The notes: generated from the letters alone by a model not told the origin. A DNA stretch of 64,000 nt from Wenjunlia tyrosinilytica (GCF_014646055.1 NZ_BMMS01000005.1:238584-302583); one strand, 5' to 3'. Counted from the stretch's first letter, positions 43,905 through 54,386 are shown. A program made the numbers and translations.

Positions 43905-43971
43905 CTCAGCCCCCGGCGACGCTCACGCCGCCCACTGGCTCGCGGCTTCCGCGGCCCACCCACGAGCCCGG

Positions 43972-44769
43972 CTACCCGGTCGGCAGCCAGCTCACCTTGC
44001 CCGCCAGCAGGGCGTAGCCGACGAACGCGACGGTGTCGATCAGGGCGTGCGCCGCCACCAGCGGTCCCACCCGCCCCCATTTGCGGTAGAGCAGGCAGAA
44101 GATGACGCCCATCGCCATGTTCCCGACCATGCCGCCGAGCCCCTGGTAGAGGTGGTAGGTGCCGCGCAGCACGGAGCTGAAGGCCACGGCGGCGGGCCAG
44201 GACCACCCCAACCGGCCGAGTCTGCGCAGGACGTAGCCGACGACGATCACTTCCTCGAGCACCGCGTTCTGCACGGCGGAGAGGATCAGGACGGGAATCC
44301 TCCACCACACGTCGGGCAGCGACTCGGGGACGACCGTGAGGTTGAACCCCGCCGCCCTGGCCCCGAGGTACAGACCGAGCCCGGTTCCCCCGATGCACGC
44401 GGCGACCACGGCGCCCCAGCCGAGGTCGAACCAGCGTCTGCGCAGGTCGAAGCCGATCGTCCGCAGCGAGGCTCCCTCGCGCAGGAGCAGATGCGCGACC
44501 AGCGCCACCGGCACCAGCGCGGTCGCGATCCCGAACAGCTGCCACGCCAGGTCCAGCCACGGCCGCCCGGGGGCCTGCGAGCCCACCAGGGTCGCCGACT
44601 GGTTCTTCAGCCCGCCGGGCTTCGTCACCGACCCGGCGAAACTGATCACCGCCGCGACGGCCCTGGCCCCCAGCGACAGGGCCAGTACCAGCATGAGTTC
44701 GGAGCGCAGCATCCGCCGCGACAGCCCGGTTCCCTGAAGTCCCTCAACCGAAGTGCTTGTCACAGCCAT
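43972..44769 (-). CDS. CPBP-family intramembrane metalloprotease
   Basis: 265 residues with several membrane helices. The CPBP/ABI motifs are present as AVLEEVIVVGYVLRRLGR, YHLYQGLGG and AHALIDTVAFVGY. Such proteins process membrane peptides or prenylated proteins. ATG 44769 was taken because the helices start soon after; SD is weak. Function not otherwise clear. Confidence 0.8.
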   Translation of the reverse strand: MAVTSTSVEGLQGTGLSRRMLRSELMLVLALSLGARAVAAVISFAGSVTKPGGLKNQSATLVGSQAPGRPWLDLAWQLFGIATALVPVALVAHLLLREGASLRTIGFDLRRRWFDLGWGAVVAACIGGTGLGLYLGARAAGFNLTVVPESLPDVWWRIPVLILSAVQNAVLEEVIVVGYVLRRLGRLGWSWPAAVAFSSVLRGTYHLYQGLGGMVGNMAMGVIFCLLYRKWGRVGPLVAAHALIDTVAFVGYALLAGKVSWLPTG

Positions 44770-44861
44770 CCCAACGCGGCACGGGCGCCCCAGGTGCCGC
44801 GCACGACCCACCGTCACCCTGAGCGCGGGTGCGATCACGGCGGGTTCGGGCGGCGCCCGAC

Positions 44862-44985
44862 GCCGCGCTCAACGGCCCAGGGCCGCACCCGACGGCTCAG
44901 GATCGCACTCAGCGGCACCCAGGCCGTACTCAGCAGCCCCAGGCCGTTGCTCAGCGACTCGGCGCCCCGTACTCACCCGATGGGC
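44862..44985. repeat. Degenerate ~20-bp tandem repeat between CPBP and ligase genes
   Basis: Five or so units of the type GTACTCAGCGGCCCAGGCC, partly running into the end of the ligase gene. Non-coding for most of its length. Confidence 0.6.
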
Positions 44986-46460
44986 CAGGTGTGCACCGGG
45001 TCGCCCTCGCGCATCAGTTCGCCGTAGCGCCGGGTCATCCCCGCGAGCGCCTCCGCCCGGCTGAGGTCTCCCTTGTCGCGCAGGTGGTGGAACATCCGCG
45101 TCTGCCACTCGGCGCCATTGACCTCCAGCCGGCAGCGGCCCTCGATGACCGACAGATAGTGATCGCGGTCCACCGGCTCCACGCCCCAGGCGTCCAGTCC
45201 CGCGCCGGCCAGAGGCAGCAGTTCGTCGAGAACCAGACGGGTCACCGGCACCTGCGTCAGGCCGCCGCGTCGGGGCCACCGGATCGTCGCGCCGATACCG
45301 TCGCGGGCGGCCGCGTGGAAGTTCTCGGCCGCCACCTCGAACGGGAGCCTGGACCACACCGGGCGCGCCTCCTCGGCGAGCGCGCGCACCAGCCCGTAGT
45401 AGAAGGCGGCATTCGCCAGGACGTCGGCCACGGTGGGTCCGGCGGGAAGCACCCGGTTCTCCACCCGCAGATGCGGCACCCCGTTGACGACCTCGTACAC
45501 CGGCCGGTTCCAGCGGTAGATCGTGCCGTTGTGCAGGACCAGCTCACGCAGCGAGGGCACCTCCCCGGCGTCCAGGACGCGCTGGGGATCCTCGTCGTCG
45601 CAGATGGGCAGCAGCGACGGGAAGAACCGCACATTCTCCTCGAACAGGTCGAGCGCCGAGTCCACCCAGCGCTCACCGAACCACGCCAGCGGCCGCACGC
45701 CCTGGGCTTTGAGCTCCTCGGGGCGGGTGTCGGTGGCCTGCTCGAACAGCGGGGGCCGGGTCTCGCGCCACAGCTCCCGGCCGAACAGGAACGGCGAGTT
45801 CGCCCCGACGGCGACCTGCACGGCCGCCATCGCCTGAGCGGCGTTCCACACCTGCGCGAACCGGGCCGGGGTCACCTGGAGATGCATCTGCAACGAGGTG
45901 CAGGCGGCCTCGGGAGCGATGGTGCCCGAGGTCATCGCCAGTTCCTCGACGCCCCCGATGTTCAGGGTGAAGTCCTCCCCGCGCGCGGCGACGATCCGGT
46001 CGTTGAGCAGTTGGTAGCGCTGCGCGCGGGACAGACTGGAATGGACGAGGTCCCGCGCGCCGAGCGTCGGCAGGATGCCCACCATCACGATGCGGGCGTC
46101 CTCCTCCTGCGCCTTGCGGTCCGCGTAGGCGAGTCCGGTGCGCAGTTCCTCCGCCAGCTCGTCGAAGACACGTCCGCGAATCCGGTGCGGGGCGACGTTG
46201 ACCTCGAGATTGAATTGCGCAAGCTCCGTCTGGAAATCCCGGCTCGCTATCCTCTCCAGCACCTCGTCGTTCACCATCCGCGGCAGTCCCGCGGAGTCCA
46301 CGAGGTTCAGCTCTATCTCCAGCCCCATGAGGTTGCGAGGGCGGTCGAATCGCTTCTCTTCCAACAGCTGGGCCAAGGCCGACAGGCATCGCTGGAGTTT
46401 CTCCCGGTACCGCTGCCGGTCGGACAGGTCGAACCCGCTGACGGCGACCTTCTCCCCCAT
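44973..46460 (-). CDS. Glutamate-cysteine ligase family protein
   Basis: 495 residues. The GCS2-type ligase motif LMGLEIELNLVDSAG lies near residue 45, FNLEVNVAPHRIRG near 84, and TSLQMHLQV near 190. Streptomyces make mycothiol rather than glutathione, so this member probably ligates glutamate to another amine. ATG 46460 has GAGGGAGGG upstream. Single gene. Confidence 0.85.
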   Translation of the reverse strand: MGEKVAVSGFDLSDRQRYREKLQRCLSALAQLLEEKRFDRPRNLMGLEIELNLVDSAGLPRMVNDEVLERIASRDFQTELAQFNLEVNVAPHRIRGRVFDELAEELRTGLAYADRKAQEEDARIVMVGILPTLGARDLVHSSLSRAQRYQLLNDRIVAARGEDFTLNIGGVEELAMTSGTIAPEAACTSLQMHLQVTPARFAQVWNAAQAMAAVQVAVGANSPFLFGRELWRETRPPLFEQATDTRPEELKAQGVRPLAWFGERWVDSALDLFEENVRFFPSLLPICDDEDPQRVLDAGEVPSLRELVLHNGTIYRWNRPVYEVVNGVPHLRVENRVLPAGPTVADVLANAAFYYGLVRALAEEARPVWSRLPFEVAAENFHAAARDGIGATIRWPRRGGLTQVPVTRLVLDELLPLAGAGLDAWGVEPVDRDHYLSVIEGRCRLEVNGAEWQTRMFHHLRDKGDLSRAEALAGMTRRYGELMREGDPVHTWPIG

Positions 46461-46998
46461 CGAAGCCCTCCCTCTCGTGTGGGCGTGCCCCGATGATGCC
46501 CAGTCGATAAGATCCATAACGCGCCTGGGGCGGCGCCGCGTCCCGGTACGCTGCTACCCATGGCGGTCCGGCACATTCCCCTGGCATAGGAGACTTTCGG
46601 CACACTGCCGACACGTGTGGTCGAAAACACCGACCGGAACTGGCCGTCCCATACATGTGGGAACCCGCAGGTCACCCCTTCGAGGCAACGGCCCGTCCTG
46701 GAAATATGTCACCGCACAACGGCCGGAAATGCCCTTGTGGGCAAAACCGGCGGGCGATAGCCAAAACAGTGGGTGAACAAATGTCGTATAAACTCGCTAC
46801 ACGGCAGAGAGCCCGCGATCCACCCCCCGCAAGCGCCCTCGGCGCCACGCAGCCAAGGGAAGGGATCCGCATGCCACCGCCACACGGCCCAGCAACCGCC
46901 GCCCCATGGGCGCTGCGGTCGGCCTGCCGCGCTCCGCTGCTCTGAACCACCGCACGCTCCCCCCGCACCGCCCATCTCCGAGCGAGAGGCGACCCTCC
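46461..46998. other. Long intergenic region (538 bp)
   Basis: It holds the promoters of the ligase (left) and of the hypothetical gene (right). An A+T-richer stretch at 46740-46800 has TATAAA as a candidate -10 with AAACAG 17 bp upstream. No gene or RNA recognised. Confidence 0.5.
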
Positions 46999-47604
46999 AT
47001 GCCGCTGCACACCGTCCCAGCCCCCGCTCCCGCCCTCCAAGCGGTGCTGGCGGCCCTCAACTCCCCTTCCGCCACCCGTGGGGCGCCCACCCTGCACAAC
47101 TCCCCCGGGCCGGTCACGACCACACTTGCGCACCCGGTCCATGTGCTCGACGTCCCCGACGAGGCGGTCGGCTCCCGCTGCGCCCTGACGTCGACCCGCT
47201 GCACGGGATGGAGGTTCCTGATCAACGCCGGCGAGACACCGATCGCCAGCGCCGAGACCGTCCGCACACCCGACGGCTGGGCCTTCTCCCATTTCAGCCA
47301 GGGCCCGTTCGTCACCTCCACCCATCTGGCGATGCGCCAGGCCCACACCCTTCCGACGCGGTACCAGCCCCGCCTGCTGTCGGTACCCGGCCTCTACATG
47401 CTCGCCCTGTGGCTACACAACGACTCGAGCGCGGACAGTGCCAACGACCTCCTCATACCGCTCGCCCCGGCACCGCTCGGCATCCCGGCCCACCACCCGC
47501 ACAAGGCGACGGAGCTGCTGTCGGCGCTCACCCGCCGACTGACGCACCGGATCACGCCCTCCCCGGCCGTGCTCACCACGACCGCTCTGACCAGCACCGC
47601 CTGA
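46999..47604 (+). CDS. Hypothetical Streptomyces protein
   Basis: 201 residues, no recognised domain. It begins MPLHTVPAPAPALQAVLAAL, and has TSTRCTGWRFLINAGETPIA and GLYMLALWLHN. ATG 46999 is preceded by GAGAGG. A hairpin at 47639-47673 follows. Appears soluble and not secreted. It neighbours DUF5999 in the same direction. Confidence 0.6.
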   Translation: MPLHTVPAPAPALQAVLAALNSPSATRGAPTLHNSPGPVTTTLAHPVHVLDVPDEAVGSRCALTSTRCTGWRFLINAGETPIASAETVRTPDGWAFSHFSQGPFVTSTHLAMRQAHTLPTRYQPRLLSVPGLYMLALWLHNDSSADSANDLLIPLAPAPLGIPAHHPHKATELLSALTRRLTHRITPSPAVLTTTALTSTA

Positions 47605-47638
47605 CCGCCCACCGCGGCGGCTGTCACCGAACGGCACC

Positions 47639-47673
47639 AGGGCCCGCCCCGGCCTATGCCCAGGGCGGGCCCT
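47639..47673 (+). terminator. Terminator of the 46999 gene
   Basis: Arms AGGGCCCGCCC (47639-47649) and GGGCGGGCCCT (47663-47673) around 13 nt; perfect. Confidence 0.6.
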
Positions 47674-47872
47674 AGCCATGTCCGGCCATGCACAAATAGC
47701 CCGAACGGGTGGGGGTGTGACAAGCAACCGCCCGCCCGGGTAACGCGTCCTGATTGAGCAAGAACTCCTCATCAGAAATCCATGCGGAAACGAGCCGAGC
47801 GGGCAACACTGGGACTCGGCAGTACCACCGCTCAGCGGACACCGCAAGACCACATCGAACGGGGGAAGCGGC

Positions 47873-48130
47873 ATGAACACACCGTCAAGCCGCTCGCAGA
47901 CCACATCCCAGCGAAAGACACCATCCATGTGCCAGCACCAGCCGACGTGCCCCACCGCAGACTCTCCCGACCGGGAGGCCGCCCACACCGTGGCGCACCA
48001 CCCGGAGCAGGGCTGGAGCCTGCTCTGCAACGGCGTCCTGCTCTTCGAGGACACCGGGGAACTCCTGCCCGACGGGCAGATCATCGCCCCGCACAGGCCG
48101 TTGAGCCATCGCCTGGTCACCGCGGCCTGA
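47873..48130 (+). CDS. DUF5999 small protein
   Basis: 85 residues from ATG 47873, or 67 from ATG 47927 (MCQHQPTCPTADS), where the family normally begins. The core HPEQGWSLLCNGVLLFEDTG is diagnostic of this Streptomyces family, with a Cys-His-rich N-terminus. GGGGGAAG supports 47873, while the family length supports 47927. Function unknown. Confidence 0.7.
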   Translation: MNTPSSRSQTTSQRKTPSMCQHQPTCPTADSPDREAAHTVAHHPEQGWSLLCNGVLLFEDTGELLPDGQIIAPHRPLSHRLVTAA

Positions 48131-48219
48131 GCCCCGCCGCAGCACCCGAGCACGGCGAACACGAGTCCGGCGGCCCCCGCACGGCGGCCGAGCACGGCGG
48201 CCCCGGCGGAGCGGCCCTT

Positions 48220-48295
48220 CACCGAACGGCAGGGCCGTCATCGAACGGCAGGGCCTTCACCGAACGGCAGGGCCGTCACCGGACGGCAAGGAACG
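48220..48295. repeat. Four 19-bp tandem repeats
   Basis: CACCGAACGGCAGGGCCGT, 48220-48238, then three copies with 2, 0 and 5 or so changes. Lies between DUF5999 and gcvP stops. Confidence 0.85.
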
Positions 48296-48377
48296 GCGCC
48301 ACCGCACAGCGACAGAACGGGGCCGGATCGGCGTTTCACCGCCTCCCCGGCCCCGCCCCTCATTCGGTCCGCGTGAT

Positions 48378-51296
48378 TCAGCCCTCGTACTCGTCCATCG
48401 GAGGGCAGGCGCACACGAGGTTGCGGTCACCGTACGCCCCGTCGATGCGACGCACCGGCGGCCAGTACTTGTCCGCCGCGGACACCCCGGCCGGGAACAC
48501 GGCCTCCTCGCGCGAGTACGCGTGGTTCCACTCCCCGCCCAGCGCCGCCGCCGTGTGCGGCGCATTGCGCAGCGGGCTCTCCTCGGCGCTGACCTCGCCC
48601 GAGGCCACCCGGTCGATCTCACCGCGGATGGCGATCATCGCCTCGCAGAACCGGTCGATCTCGTGCAGGTCCTCGCTCTCCGTCGGCTCGATCATCAGCG
48701 TTCCCGCCACCGGGAACGACATCGTCGGCGCGTGGAAGCCGTAGTCGATCAGGCGCTTCGCCACATCGTCCACGGACACACCCGTGGCCTTGGTCAGCGG
48801 GCGCAGGTCGACGATGCACTCGTGCGCCACCAGCCCGCCGGGCCCGGTGTAGAGCACCGGGAAGTACGGGGCGAGCCGCTTGGCGATGTAGTTGGCACTG
48901 AGCACCGCCACCTGGGTGGCGCGCTTGAGCCCCTCACCGCCCATGAGCCGCACATACGCCCACGAGATCGGCAGGATGCCCGCCGAGCCCCAGGGAGCCG
49001 CCGAGACCGGGCCCACGCCCGTCTCGGGACCCGCCGCGGGCTGGAGGGGGTGGTTGGGCAGGTAGGGCGCCAGGTGGGCGCGCACCGACACCGGGCCGAC
49101 ACCCGGGCCACCGCCGCCGTGCGGGATGCAGAACGTCTTGTGCAGGTTCAGGTGGGAGACGTCCGCGCCGAACCTGCCCGGCTGGGCGAGCCCGACCAGC
49201 GCGTTGAGGTTGGCGCCGTCCACGTAGACCTGGCCGCCCGCGTCGTGGACCGCGGCGCACACATCGGTGATGTGCTCCTCGAAGACGCCGTGCGTCGAGG
49301 GGTAGGTCACCATCAGCACCGCCAGGGTGTCGCGGTGCGCCTCGATCTTGGCGTGCAGGTCGTCGACGTCCACGTCGCCGTCGTCGCGGGTCTTGACCAC
49401 CACGACCTTCATGCCCGCCATGACCGCGCTGGCGGCGTTGGTGCCGTGCGCGGAGGAGGGGATCAGGCAGATCGTGCGCTGCTCGTCCCCGTTGGCCCGG
49501 TGGTACGCGCGCACCGCCAGCAGACCGGCGAGCTCGCCCTGGGAGCCCGCGTTGGGCTGGAGGCTGACCTTGTCGTATCCGGTGACCGCCTCGAGCTGCT
49601 CCTCCAGGGCGCGGATCAGGCTCAGGTAGCCCTCGGCCTGCTCGGTGGGCACGAACGGGTGCAGCGCGCCGAACTCGGGCCAGGTCACCGGCTCCATCTC
49701 GGTGGTGGCGTTGAGCTTCATCGTGCAGGAGCCGAGCGGGATCATGCCCCGGTCCAGCGCGTAGTCGCGGTCGGCCAGGCGCCGCAGGTAGCGCAGCATC
49801 GCCGTCTCGGAGCGGTGCTGGTGGAAGACCGGGTGGGTGAGCACCTCGCCGCGGCGGGCCAGCTCGGCCGGGAGGGCGTCCTCGGTGGCGGCGTCGAGCG
49901 CGTCGATGTCACCGGTGACCCCGAAGGCGTCCCAGACCGCCGCGACCTGCGCACGGGCCGTGGTCTCGTCGCAGGCGACGCCGACGAGGTCGGCGTCGAC
50001 CTCGCGCAGGTTGATGCCGGCGTCACGGGCCGCGGCGACGACCTCGGCGGCGCGGCCGGGCACCCGGGCGGTGACGGTGTCGAAGAAGGAGTCGTGCACG
50101 ATCTCGACGCCGCCGGCCCGCAGGCCCGCGGCCAGGACCGCGGCGTAGCGGTGCGTGCGGTCCGCGATGGCCCGCAGCCCCTCGGGACCGTGGTAGACGG
50201 CGTACATCCCGGCCATCACGGCGAGCAGGACCTGGGCGGTGCAGATGTTGCTGGTGGCCTTCTCCCGGCGGATGTGCTGCTCGCGGGTCTGGAGGGCCAG
50301 ACGGTAGGCGCGATTGCCGTCGACGTCGACGGAGACGCCGACGAGGCGGCCGGGCAGGTTGCGGGCGAACTTGTCGTGCACGGCCATGAAGCCGGCGTGC
50401 GGGCCGCCGAAGCCCATGGGCACACCGAAGCGCTGGCTGGAGCCGACGGCGATGTCGGCGCCCATCTCACCCGGCGGCTTCAGCAGGGTCAGGGCGAGCA
50501 GGTCGGCGGCGACGGTGGCCACGGCGCCGAGACCGTGGGCCTGCTCGATGACCGGGGTGAGGTCGCGCACGGCGCCCCCGGCGCCCGGGTACTGGAGCAG
50601 GACCCCGAACAGGCCACGCTCGGCCAGACCCTCGGGCAGACCGTCGGACAGGTCGGCGACCAGGACCTCTATGCCCTGTGGTTCCGCCCGGGTCCGCACC
50701 ACGGCGATGGTCTGCGGCAGGCAGTCGGCGTCCACCAGGAACAGGCCCTGCGAGCCCCGCGGCGCCCTGGCCTTGCACACGCGGCGCGCCAGCGCCATCG
50801 CCTCTGCGGCGGCCGTGCCCTCGTCCAGCAGGGAGGCGCCGGAGGTGGGCAGGCCCGTCAGATCGGCGACGACGGTCTGGAAGTTCAGCAGCGCCTCGAG
50901 GCGGCCCTGGGAGATCTCCGGCTGGTACGGGGTGTACGCGGTGTACCAGGCCGGGTTCTCCATGACATTGCGCAGGATCACCGGCGGGGTGAACGTGCCG
51001 TAGTAGCCGAGCCCGATCATCGGGTGGAGCACCTGGTTGCGGTCCGCGAGGGAACGCAGTTCGGCGAGCACCTCGGCCTCGCTGCGGCCCTCGGGCAGAC
51101 CGAGGACCGCGGCGCTCTTGATCACGTCGGGGACGGCGGCCGCGGTCAGCTCCTCCAGCGAGCCGAAGCCGACATGCGCCAGCATCTTCGCCTGGGCGCC
51201 ATGGTCGGGGCCGATGTGGCGCTGCTCGAACGGCGTGTCCCGCTCGAGTTCGGTGAGCGGGGTGCGCTGCGAACCGCTGTTCGGTGTGGCAGTCAT
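48378..51296 (-). CDS. gcvP: Glycine dehydrogenase (decarboxylating), P protein
   Basis: PLP enzyme of the glycine cleavage system that decarboxylates glycine and passes methylamine to GcvH. 972 residues, full length, with N-terminal pseudo-half and C-terminal catalytic half. The PLP lysine is in [31 protein letters not shown] opens the protein. ATG 51296 follows GGAGG. Its leader holds a tandem glycine riboswitch. gcvH is 20 kb away and gcvT outside the window. Confidence 0.97.
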   Translation of the reverse strand: MTATPNSGSQRTPLTELERDTPFEQRHIGPDHGAQAKMLAHVGFGSLEELTAAAVPDVIKSAAVLGLPEGRSEAEVLAELRSLADRNQVLHPMIGLGYYGTFTPPVILRNVMENPAWYTAYTPYQPEISQGRLEALLNFQTVVADLTGLPTSGASLLDEGTAAAEAMALARRVCKARAPRGSQGLFLVDADCLPQTIAVVRTRAEPQGIEVLVADLSDGLPEGLAERGLFGVLLQYPGAGGAVRDLTPVIEQAHGLGAVATVAADLLALTLLKPPGEMGADIAVGSSQRFGVPMGFGGPHAGFMAVHDKFARNLPGRLVGVSVDVDGNRAYRLALQTREQHIRREKATSNICTAQVLLAVMAGMYAVYHGPEGLRAIADRTHRYAAVLAAGLRAGGVEIVHDSFFDTVTARVPGRAAEVVAAARDAGINLREVDADLVGVACDETTARAQVAAVWDAFGVTGDIDALDAATEDALPAELARRGEVLTHPVFHQHRSETAMLRYLRRLADRDYALDRGMIPLGSCTMKLNATTEMEPVTWPEFGALHPFVPTEQAEGYLSLIRALEEQLEAVTGYDKVSLQPNAGSQGELAGLLAVRAYHRANGDEQRTICLIPSSAHGTNAASAVMAGMKVVVVKTRDDGDVDVDDLHAKIEAHRDTLAVLMVTYPSTHGVFEEHITDVCAAVHDAGGQVYVDGANLNALVGLAQPGRFGADVSHLNLHKTFCIPHGGGGPGVGPVSVRAHLAPYLPNHPLQPAAGPETGVGPVSAAPWGSAGILPISWAYVRLMGGEGLKRATQVAVLSANYIAKRLAPYFPVLYTGPGGLVAHECIVDLRPLTKATGVSVDDVAKRLIDYGFHAPTMSFPVAGTLMIEPTESEDLHEIDRFCEAMIAIRGEIDRVASGEVSAEESPLRNAPHTAAALGGEWNHAYSREEAVFPAGVSAADKYWPPVRRIDGAYGDRNLVCACPPMDEYEG

Positions 51297-51360
51297 CTTG
51301 CGGAGGCCTCCTGGTCGTCTGCGACCTTCGAGGGGCACCACGGCGCGTGTGCCCGGACGG

Positions 51361-51590
51361 CCTCCCCCTCTGTCATCTCAACCTGAGAGCTTCGCCGGGA
51401 TGCTCGCGGGGCTTTCCGCGGACACCGGCTTTCACCGTCGGTGAGGGAGGGGGTCCGGAGGTCCTGCGCCCTTAACCCGCCCTGCTTTCCAGAGTGACCT
51501 CGTCCGTGCGGTACGGGTGCCTGAGAGATTCCGGGGAGGAGTTGCTCCTTCGGCGCCTCCGCCGCTGGGACGGAGGACTCTCCCGCATGG
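51361..51590 (-). promoter_or_regulatory. Tandem glycine riboswitch (gcvP leader)
   Basis: Reading leftward, two aptamers are seen. The first starts GCGGGAGAG and has CTCTCAGGCACCCGTACCGC; the second has CTCTCAGGTTGAGATGACAG and ends in GGAGGCC. The repeated CTCTCAGG / GAGAG pairing with G-rich P1 strands is the standard two-aptamer glycine design that switches on gcv genes at high glycine. Confidence 0.9.
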
Positions 51591-51707
51591 GGTCTACAGC
51601 CGTCTCAAGACTATCAGCGCCCTCCCTCGAGCGATCCTTCCGGCTGCCTCGACTCGACACGGCACGGTTTGTGCATTTTGGTGTGATTATCACTAATGTC
51701 GTCCCCA

Positions 51708-51734
51708 AGTGCCGCTCCACGAGTGAGTGGCACT
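51708..51734. promoter_or_regulatory. Inverted repeat near the PRC-barrel promoter
   Basis: 10-bp arms AGTGCCGCTC and GAGTGGCACT with one mismatch and a 7-nt spacer, ending 20 bp before the GTG. Operator or leader hairpin. Confidence 0.5.
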
Positions 51735-51753
51735 CGTAAGCGCTGGAGGAACC

Positions 51754-52125
51754 GTGCAGACCGACATCGATCCACGGACTCTGATCGGCCGCAAAGCCTT
51801 CGACCGCAACGGCACCAAGATCGGCACCGTCGACGAGGTCTACCTCGACGACGCGACGGGTGAGCCCGAGTGGGCGGCGGTGCGCACCGGACTCTTCGGC
51901 CGGGACGCCTTCGTCCCGCTCGAGCCCAGCGAGGTCGTCGGCAACGAGCTCCGTGTCCCGTACGACAAGGCGCTGATCAAGGACGCGCCCGACTTCGGCG
52001 TGGGACGCCATCTGTCCCCCGAGCAGGAACTCCAGCTCTACCGCCACTACGGCCTCGACGTCGATGACAGCGGCCCCACTCCCCCGGACCGCGATTTCGG
52101 CAACCTCGCTCCCGACAGCGACTGA
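51754..52125 (+). CDS. PRC-barrel domain protein
   Basis: 123 residues. PRC-barrel beta-domain: RTLIGRKAFDRNGTKIGTVDEVYLDD, EWAAVRTGLF. Start is GTG 51754 with GGAGGAA upstream. Such proteins bind RNA, lipid or other proteins in various contexts; no role can be fixed here. Confidence 0.85.
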   Translation: MQTDIDPRTLIGRKAFDRNGTKIGTVDEVYLDDATGEPEWAAVRTGLFGRDAFVPLEPSEVVGNELRVPYDKALIKDAPDFGVGRHLSPEQELQLYRHYGLDVDDSGPTPPDRDFGNLAPDSD

Positions 52126-52152
52126 GCCCCTCCAGGACCTCCCGCCCCGGCC

Positions 52153-53583
52153 TCAGCCCACCAGGGGCAACGGCGGGGCCGGCTCGAGCTCCGGGTCGTC
52201 GGCGGCGAAGGTCCTCACCCGTCCGGGCGCAGCGCCCGGCACCTCGAAGCGCACCGTCACCCGGCCCAGACCGCTGCCCTGCACCCAGCCGGGCCCCAGC
52301 GAGGCATGGCGGACATCCTGCCCCGGCAGCCACCGCCGCGAGACGGGCACCGCCTCGGACTGTCCGGGGCCGGGCTCCCCGGGCCCCGCTTCCCCACCGT
52401 GCCCGTCCGTGCCCTGCTCGCTCCCGCCCGCCTCCCCAGCCCCGGCCGCAGCCTGCGGGGCCGCAGCCTCCAGAGCCGCGTCCGCCGCCGCCTGCGCGAA
52501 CAGGTCCTCCTGGGTGAAGTCGGCCAGCCCGGAGACGCCCACGCCGAGCAGCCTCACTCCTCCGGTCGTATCCACCTGCTCCATCAGGCGCTGCGCGATC
52601 TCCCGCACCACCGCGGGGTCGTCCGTGGGCGCCCGCAGCGTATCCGACCGCGTGAGGGTGGAGAAGTCGTAGCGGCGGACCTTGATCACCACGGTGCGCC
52701 CGGACCGGCCGGCCTCCCGCAGCCGCCGCACACACCGCTCGGACAGCCGGTCGATCTCCTCACGGACCCGCCCCCGGTCGGCCAGGTCCACCTCGAAGGT
52801 GTCCTCGACCGACACCGACTTCGCCTCCCGCTCGGCCACCACGGGCCGGTCGTCGTGCCCTACGGCCATCGCGTGGAGCCCGGCTCCGTGCGCCTTCCCC
52901 AGCAGGCGCACCAGCTCCGCCTCGCCCGCGGCCGCGACATCCGCCACCGAGGTCATCCCGGCCCGGCGCAGATGCTCTGCGGTGGCGGGCCCCACACCCG
53001 GCAGGGTGCGCACCGGCATGGGTCCGAGGAGCTCACGCTCCGTACCCGGCGCTATGACCATCAGGCCGTCCGGCTTGGCCTCCTCGGACGCGATCTTGGC
53101 GAGCATCTTGGACCCGGCGAGCCCGACCGATCCGGTCAAGGATGTGGCCGCCTTGATGTCGCCGCGCAGATCCTGCGCGATGGCCCGCGCCGTCTCGGTG
53201 ACGGCCTCGGAATCCTCCGTTCGGAGCAATGACCCGTGCGGACCCGCCTCCAGATCCACGAAGGCCTCGTCCAGGCTCAGCGGCTCCACGAGCGGGGACA
53301 GCTCCCGCAGCAGTCCCATGACCGTCTCGCTGATATCCCGGTAGACGGCGAAGCGCGGCACCAGATAGGCCGCGTGGGGGCAGAGCCTGCGGGCATGGGC
53401 CATGGCCATCGCGGAGTGCACACCGAAGCGCCGGGCCTCGTACGAGGCCGTGGCCACCACCCCGCGCGGGCCGATACCGCCGACGATCACCGGCTTGCCC
53501 CGCAGGCTGGGCTTCGCCGCCTGCTCCACGGACGCGTAGAACGCGTCCATGTCCAGGTGGAGGATGGTCGGCACACTTCTCAC
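52153..53583 (-). CDS. dinB: DNA polymerase IV (Y-family)
   Basis: Translesion polymerase. About 476 residues. The catalytic acids are in LHLDMDAFYASVE and PLSLDEAFVDLE, and LPGVGPATAEHLRRAG is the HhH motif. The little-finger domain follows, then an Ala/Gly/Pro-rich linker (~360-410) and a conserved C-terminal tail with VRHASLGPGWVQGSG and GRVTVRFEVPG, an extension found in actinobacterial copies. Starts at 53601, 53583 or 53574 (all GTG) are in frame; family alignment favours 53583. Confidence 0.92.
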   Translation of the reverse strand: MRSVPTILHLDMDAFYASVEQAAKPSLRGKPVIVGGIGPRGVVATASYEARRFGVHSAMAMAHARRLCPHAAYLVPRFAVYRDISETVMGLLRELSPLVEPLSLDEAFVDLEAGPHGSLLRTEDSEAVTETARAIAQDLRGDIKAATSLTGSVGLAGSKMLAKIASEEAKPDGLMVIAPGTERELLGPMPVRTLPGVGPATAEHLRRAGMTSVADVAAAGEAELVRLLGKAHGAGLHAMAVGHDDRPVVAEREAKSVSVEDTFEVDLADRGRVREEIDRLSERCVRRLREAGRSGRTVVIKVRRYDFSTLTRSDTLRAPTDDPAVVREIAQRLMEQVDTTGGVRLLGVGVSGLADFTQEDLFAQAAADAALEAAAPQAAAGAGEAGGSEQGTDGHGGEAGPGEPGPGQSEAVPVSRRWLPGQDVRHASLGPGWVQGSGLGRVTVRFEVPGAAPGRVRTFAADDPELEPAPPLPLVG

Positions 53584-53627
53584 CAGTCGATCGTGCCGCA
53601 CCCCACCGACAGTGGACCTCGAACGCG

Positions 53628-54326
53628 CTACCGACTCGCCGAGAGCGCTTTGTCGACACTGTGCTCACGCGGCCCGAGGAAGCGCGGCGCGGGCCGCACG
53701 GAGGCGTCCCAGGCCGCCTTCGCGGCGGCCACCACCTCACGGGCCCCGCCGTACCACCAGGTGGCGTCGTGCTCGTTCTCCACGGCCACGCCGTGGACGT
53801 CGATCCCCGCGGCCCGGCACAGGGCCACCGCCCGGCGTATGTGAAAGCTCTGGCTGACCAGCAGCGCCTTGTCGACGCCGAAGATCCTCTTGGCCCTGGT
53901 GCACGAGTCCCAGGTGTCGAAGCCCGCGTAGTCGTCGGCGATCCGGTCGCGCGGCACCCCGCGGCGCACCAGGTAGGAGCGCATCGCGGTCGGCTCGTCG
54001 TAGTCGGTGCGGCTGTTGTCACCGGTGACCAGTACCGCCTGGACGGTGCCCTTGCGGTACAGCTTCGCGGCGGCGTTGAGGCGCCCGGCCAGATAGGGGC
54101 TGGGTTTGCCCCCGGCATACAGGCCCGCGCCGAAGACGACCGCGACGGGCGCCGACGGAGCGTCCTCGACGTCGGTGACCAGTGAGTCGGCGGACACGAA
54201 CAACCAGGTGATCGGCAGCAGGGCCGCCACCGTGACCAGGGTCAGCACCTGAAAGGCACGCCGCTGCCCCCGGCGCCCGGCCAGTGCCCGCGAGAAGCCC
54301 TCGACCCACCGAGCCGCGCGCCCCAC
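53628..54326 (-). CDS. SanA/YdcF-like membrane protein (DUF218)
   Basis: 232 residues with one N-terminal membrane helix (~27-47) and an ElyC/SanA/YdcF domain: VVFGAGLYAGGKPSPYLAGR, LVTGDNSRTDYDEPTAM and SQSFHIRRAVALCR. Homologues affect envelope permeability in E. coli (SanA). GTG 54326 has AGGGG upstream. It lies between dinB and the MerR gene. Confidence 0.87.
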   Translation of the reverse strand: MGRAARWVEGFSRALAGRRGQRRAFQVLTLVTVAALLPITWLFVSADSLVTDVEDAPSAPVAVVFGAGLYAGGKPSPYLAGRLNAAAKLYRKGTVQAVLVTGDNSRTDYDEPTAMRSYLVRRGVPRDRIADDYAGFDTWDSCTRAKRIFGVDKALLVSQSFHIRRAVALCRAAGIDVHGVAVENEHDATWWYGGAREVVAAAKAAWDASVRPAPRFLGPREHSVDKALSASR

Positions 54327-54386
54327 TCAGCACCCCTGTCCTCGCTCGGCACCCCATCGGTGCCGCTCACGGGGACAGACGCCCGA

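Noticed and set aside
44862..44985. Possible CRISPR-like array
   Set aside because: Repeats are directly adjacent with no spacers.
48522..51386. Long plus-strand open frame opposite gcvP
   Set aside because: No domain resemblance; gcvP is full length and has the riboswitch upstream.
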